Positions 5,671 to 6,060 of a stretch of 6,060 nucleotides of DNA are shown in pieces; position 1 is the stretch's first letter, and the number at the start of each line of letters is the position of its first letter. The stretch lies in contig CAJKSU010000173.1 in NCBI GenBank assembly GCA_905202605.1, forward strand, positions 1 through 6,060, given 5' to 3'. Made by a program: the position numbers and the translations under genes. This stretch comes from an uncultured Eubacteriales bacterium. Its GTDB lineage: Bacteria; Bacillota; Clostridia; Oscillospirales; Oscillospiraceae. The notes under the pieces were generated by a model. The model made no database searches. It saw only the letters and a list, made by a program, of their open reading frames with translations, and was not told where the DNA came from.

Positions 5671-6000
5671 ACGGTGGGCGAGGAGTTTGTGTTCTTCTTC
5701 CAGTGTGACGCGCCCGGCGATATGGGCGAGCCACAGCCCGGCGAAGAGGGCGCGGGAATCACCGCCTCTGACGGCACCGTGACCTATTCCAATGTCGGAC
5801 TGGGCGGCCCCTACAGCTATCCCACCAGTGAAAAGGTGACGATCTCCGGCTTTACCGGCGACTTTGAGGTTACCATTACCGACGCCGCCACGTACATGGA
5901 TGCCACCTATACCATTTATACCGACGAGCAGGACATTGCCGATGCCATTGCCTTTGCCGAGGAGATGGCAAAGCAGCAGGCGGCCAATCCGATGCCGTAA
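5656..6000 (+). pseudogene. C-terminal part of an unrecognised, possibly extracellular beta-rich protein, 5' end missing
   Basis: About 114 residues to the TAA at 5998-6000 read like a genuine protein end: QTFEATVGEEFVFFFQCDAP, then GDGTV-like turns (ASDGTVTYSNVG), KVTISGFTGDFEVTITDAA, a short TYTIYTDEQ strand, and a final helix-prone segment (DIADAIAFAEEMAKQQAANP). Alternating hydrophobic residues with Gly/Asp turns suggest a beta-sandwich, such as an Ig-like domain of a surface or secreted protein; this is inference and no family is recognised. The open frame extends back to an ATG at 5599, but the residues before Gln (5656) are antisense to tcdA, and neither 5599 nor the ATGs at 5638 and 5722 has a ribosome binding site. 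It is best seen as a 5'-truncated remnant or assembly fragment. It is acidic, in contrast to the neighbours. Confidence 0.55.
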
Positions 6001-6060
6001 ACGGGTACGGGAGTTCTTATTGCTGATTATTTTAAAAACAAAGATTATGAAGCAGTACCG
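6001..6060. other. AT-rich end of the window, unassigned
   Basis: After the stop at 6000, and especially from 6011 on, the sequence becomes markedly AT-rich compared with the GC-rich coding DNA to its left. Two plus-strand frames stay open to the edge. One includes an ATG at 6047 without a clear ribosome binding site. The stretch is too short to say whether this is an intergenic region, the start of another gene, or another unrelated segment. Confidence 0.4.

Noticed and set aside
6020..6048. Possible promoter TTGCTG-17-GATTAT on the plus strand
   Set aside because: Only four of six matches in each box, within AT-rich DNA where chance matches are common, and the downstream gene is not visible.

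Overview
The window looks like chromosomal DNA from a Gram-positive anaerobe of the Bacillota, most likely a fairly GC-rich gut-type clostridium (Oscillospirales or a relative). This is inferred from strong AGGAGG-type ribosome binding sites, a clostridial-style HPr-like protein that lacks the phosphorylated histidine, and the Bacillota forms of MtaB and TcdA. There is no rRNA, tRNA, CRISPR array or recognisable insertion sequence.

Left part (1-3145), all on the minus strand. The 5' part of pta (phosphate acetyltransferase, acetate fermentation) runs off the left edge. It has a near-consensus promoter with an inverted repeat over the predicted start point. Upstream of it are a complete AI-2E/PerM-family membrane protein gene and then galE (UDP-glucose 4-epimerase), which is followed by a strong hairpin. 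These look like separate transcription units rather than one operon.

Middle part (3146-4037). A plus-strand gene for an unrecognised 126-residue protein diverges from galE. It meets, stop codon on stop codon, a minus-strand gene for an HPr-like protein without the catalytic His. The 146-bp divergent region between the HPr-like gene and mtaB carries an imperfect palindrome.

Right part (4038-6060). mtaB (t6A37 methylthiotransferase) faces the 3' end of tcdA (t6A37 dehydratase). The two enzymes act on the same tRNA nucleoside and together can give ms2ct6A. The tcdA gene is only a C-terminal fragment: near 5656-5668 its sequence stops abruptly and a plus-strand coding region, itself lacking its 5' end, begins. 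Two genes that have both lost their 5' ends are therefore joined back to back. This is either a real deletion or rearrangement, or a chimeric assembly join, and it is the most notable anomaly here. The last 50 bases are markedly AT-rich and unassigned.

No clear novel multi-gene system is visible. Most of the window is housekeeping metabolism and tRNA modification, with one orphan gene and one scrambled junction.
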